64,000 bases of DNA from Choricystis sp. odSpoLacu1 (lineage: Eukaryota; Chlorophyta; Trebouxiophyceae), in assembly GCA_958009055.1 (NCBI GenBank), contig OY253663.1:248001-312000 (forward strand). Reading direction: 5' to 3'. Shown here piece by piece: positions 63,778 to 64,000 of the stretch. Made by a program: the position numbers and the translations under genes. Each line of letters opens with the position of its first letter. Position 1 is the stretch's first letter. The notes beneath the pieces are model-generated. The model was not told the origin of the DNA, did no database searches, and saw only the letters and a program-made list of their open reading frames with translations.

Positions 63778-64000
63778 TCACCCCGTGTACGCCGACCGCA
63801 CCGGCCCCACCGCGCACCGCGCCGCGGCAGCCGCGTCCAGCGCGGTGGCTCCATCCCACCTCCCCTCGCTCAACTCGGTCTCGCCGTGACTCAACGCCAG
63901 CAGGCGGGCCAGCGTCAGCAGGGTGTGCAGGCGGGCTTCAGAGCCACCGTCCGCGCGGCGGGCGGCCACCAGCTTGGCTTCCAGCCAGGCTGGGGCGGCC
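63778..64000 (-). CDS. MCM-binding protein (MCMBP/ETG1)-like, C-terminal fragment
   Basis: The 3' end of a gene that enters from beyond the right edge; stop at 63778. The visible part, about 74 residues, reads AAPAWLEAKLVAARRADGGS, EARLHTLLTLARLLALSHGE, TELSEGRWDGATALDAAAAA. The pattern of basic linker, then H-x-LL-x-x-ARLLxLS-x-G-x-x-x-L-x-x-x-x-W, matches the very C-terminus of MCMBP/ETG1, a factor that handles MCM helicase subunits in replication. The fragment is short and the match is by eye, so this is tentative. An MCM-like AAA lid is an alternative. Confidence 0.45.
   Translation of the reverse strand, partial: AAPAWLEAKLVAARRADGGSEARLHTLLTLARLLALSHGETELSEGRWDGATALDAAAAARCAVGPVRSAYTG

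Overview
The window looks like nuclear DNA of a GC-rich green alga. Genes are tightly packed on both strands and most carry short GT-AG introns (about 90-570 bases, donors mostly GTGAGT/GTGAGA, acceptors behind C/T tracts). Green-lineage plastid genes are present: a PSA2-like photosystem I assembly factor, an MPH2/TL16-like thylakoid lumen protein with a twin-arginine signal, an HCF173-like SDR-CIA30 protein, an FTSH11-like protease, thylakoid SppA and plastid FabZ. An outer-arm dynein intermediate chain (DNAI2/IC2) says the lineage builds, or recently built, motile flagella. Species cannot be fixed from sequence alone; a prasinophyte-grade or core chlorophyte picoalga is my inference.

Layout. 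0-6 kb: start of a secreted protein, MED8, argininosuccinate lyase, a small unknown gene that overlaps FRA10AC1 by four bases, FabZ. 6-16 kb: FtsH11-like protease, alanine-rich coiled-coil protein, PASTICCINO1-like FKBP-TPR protein, MPH2-like lumen protein, PHD-finger protein. 16-25 kb: a protein with repeated methyl-CpG-binding domains, a CDC25/ACR2-like rhodanese, two unrecognised genes, DNAI2. 25-33 kb: RRM/RanBP-zinc-finger RNA-binding protein, ABC1/ADCK kinase-like protein, PSA2, a broken unknown gene, an LCL-domain protein. 33-43 kb: SppA, Kelch protein, centromeric histone H3, Dna2 nuclease-helicase. 43-54 kb: E(z)-type histone methyltransferase, serine acetyltransferase, eL39, RING protein, HCF173-like protein, bS16, ASCH-domain protein. 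54-64 kb: HMG-box protein, a doubtful coiled-coil gene, PRMT7-like methyltransferase, SAP18, proteasome subunit beta-7 (PSMB4 type), a tail-anchored LEA-like protein, exosome RRP40, and the 3' end of an MCMBP/ETG1-like gene.

This is a housekeeping region, not an operon or island. Chromatin genes are well represented (MBD protein, CENH3, E(z), PHD protein, PRMT7, SAP18, HMGB), but nothing shows they are co-regulated. Neighbours are often divergent with 200-350 bp between start codons.

The most unusual property is a set of genes whose recognisable protein continues in another frame after a one-base change, usually at a G or C run of 8 or more (MBD protein, SppA, Kelch, SAP18, ASCH) and sometimes elsewhere (rhodanese, the unknown gene at 31 kb, Dna2). 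Both insertions and deletions are needed, so uncorrected homopolymer indels in the assembly are the simplest explanation. Real frameshifting or pseudogenes are not excluded. I found no CRISPR array, insertion sequence, rRNA or tRNA.
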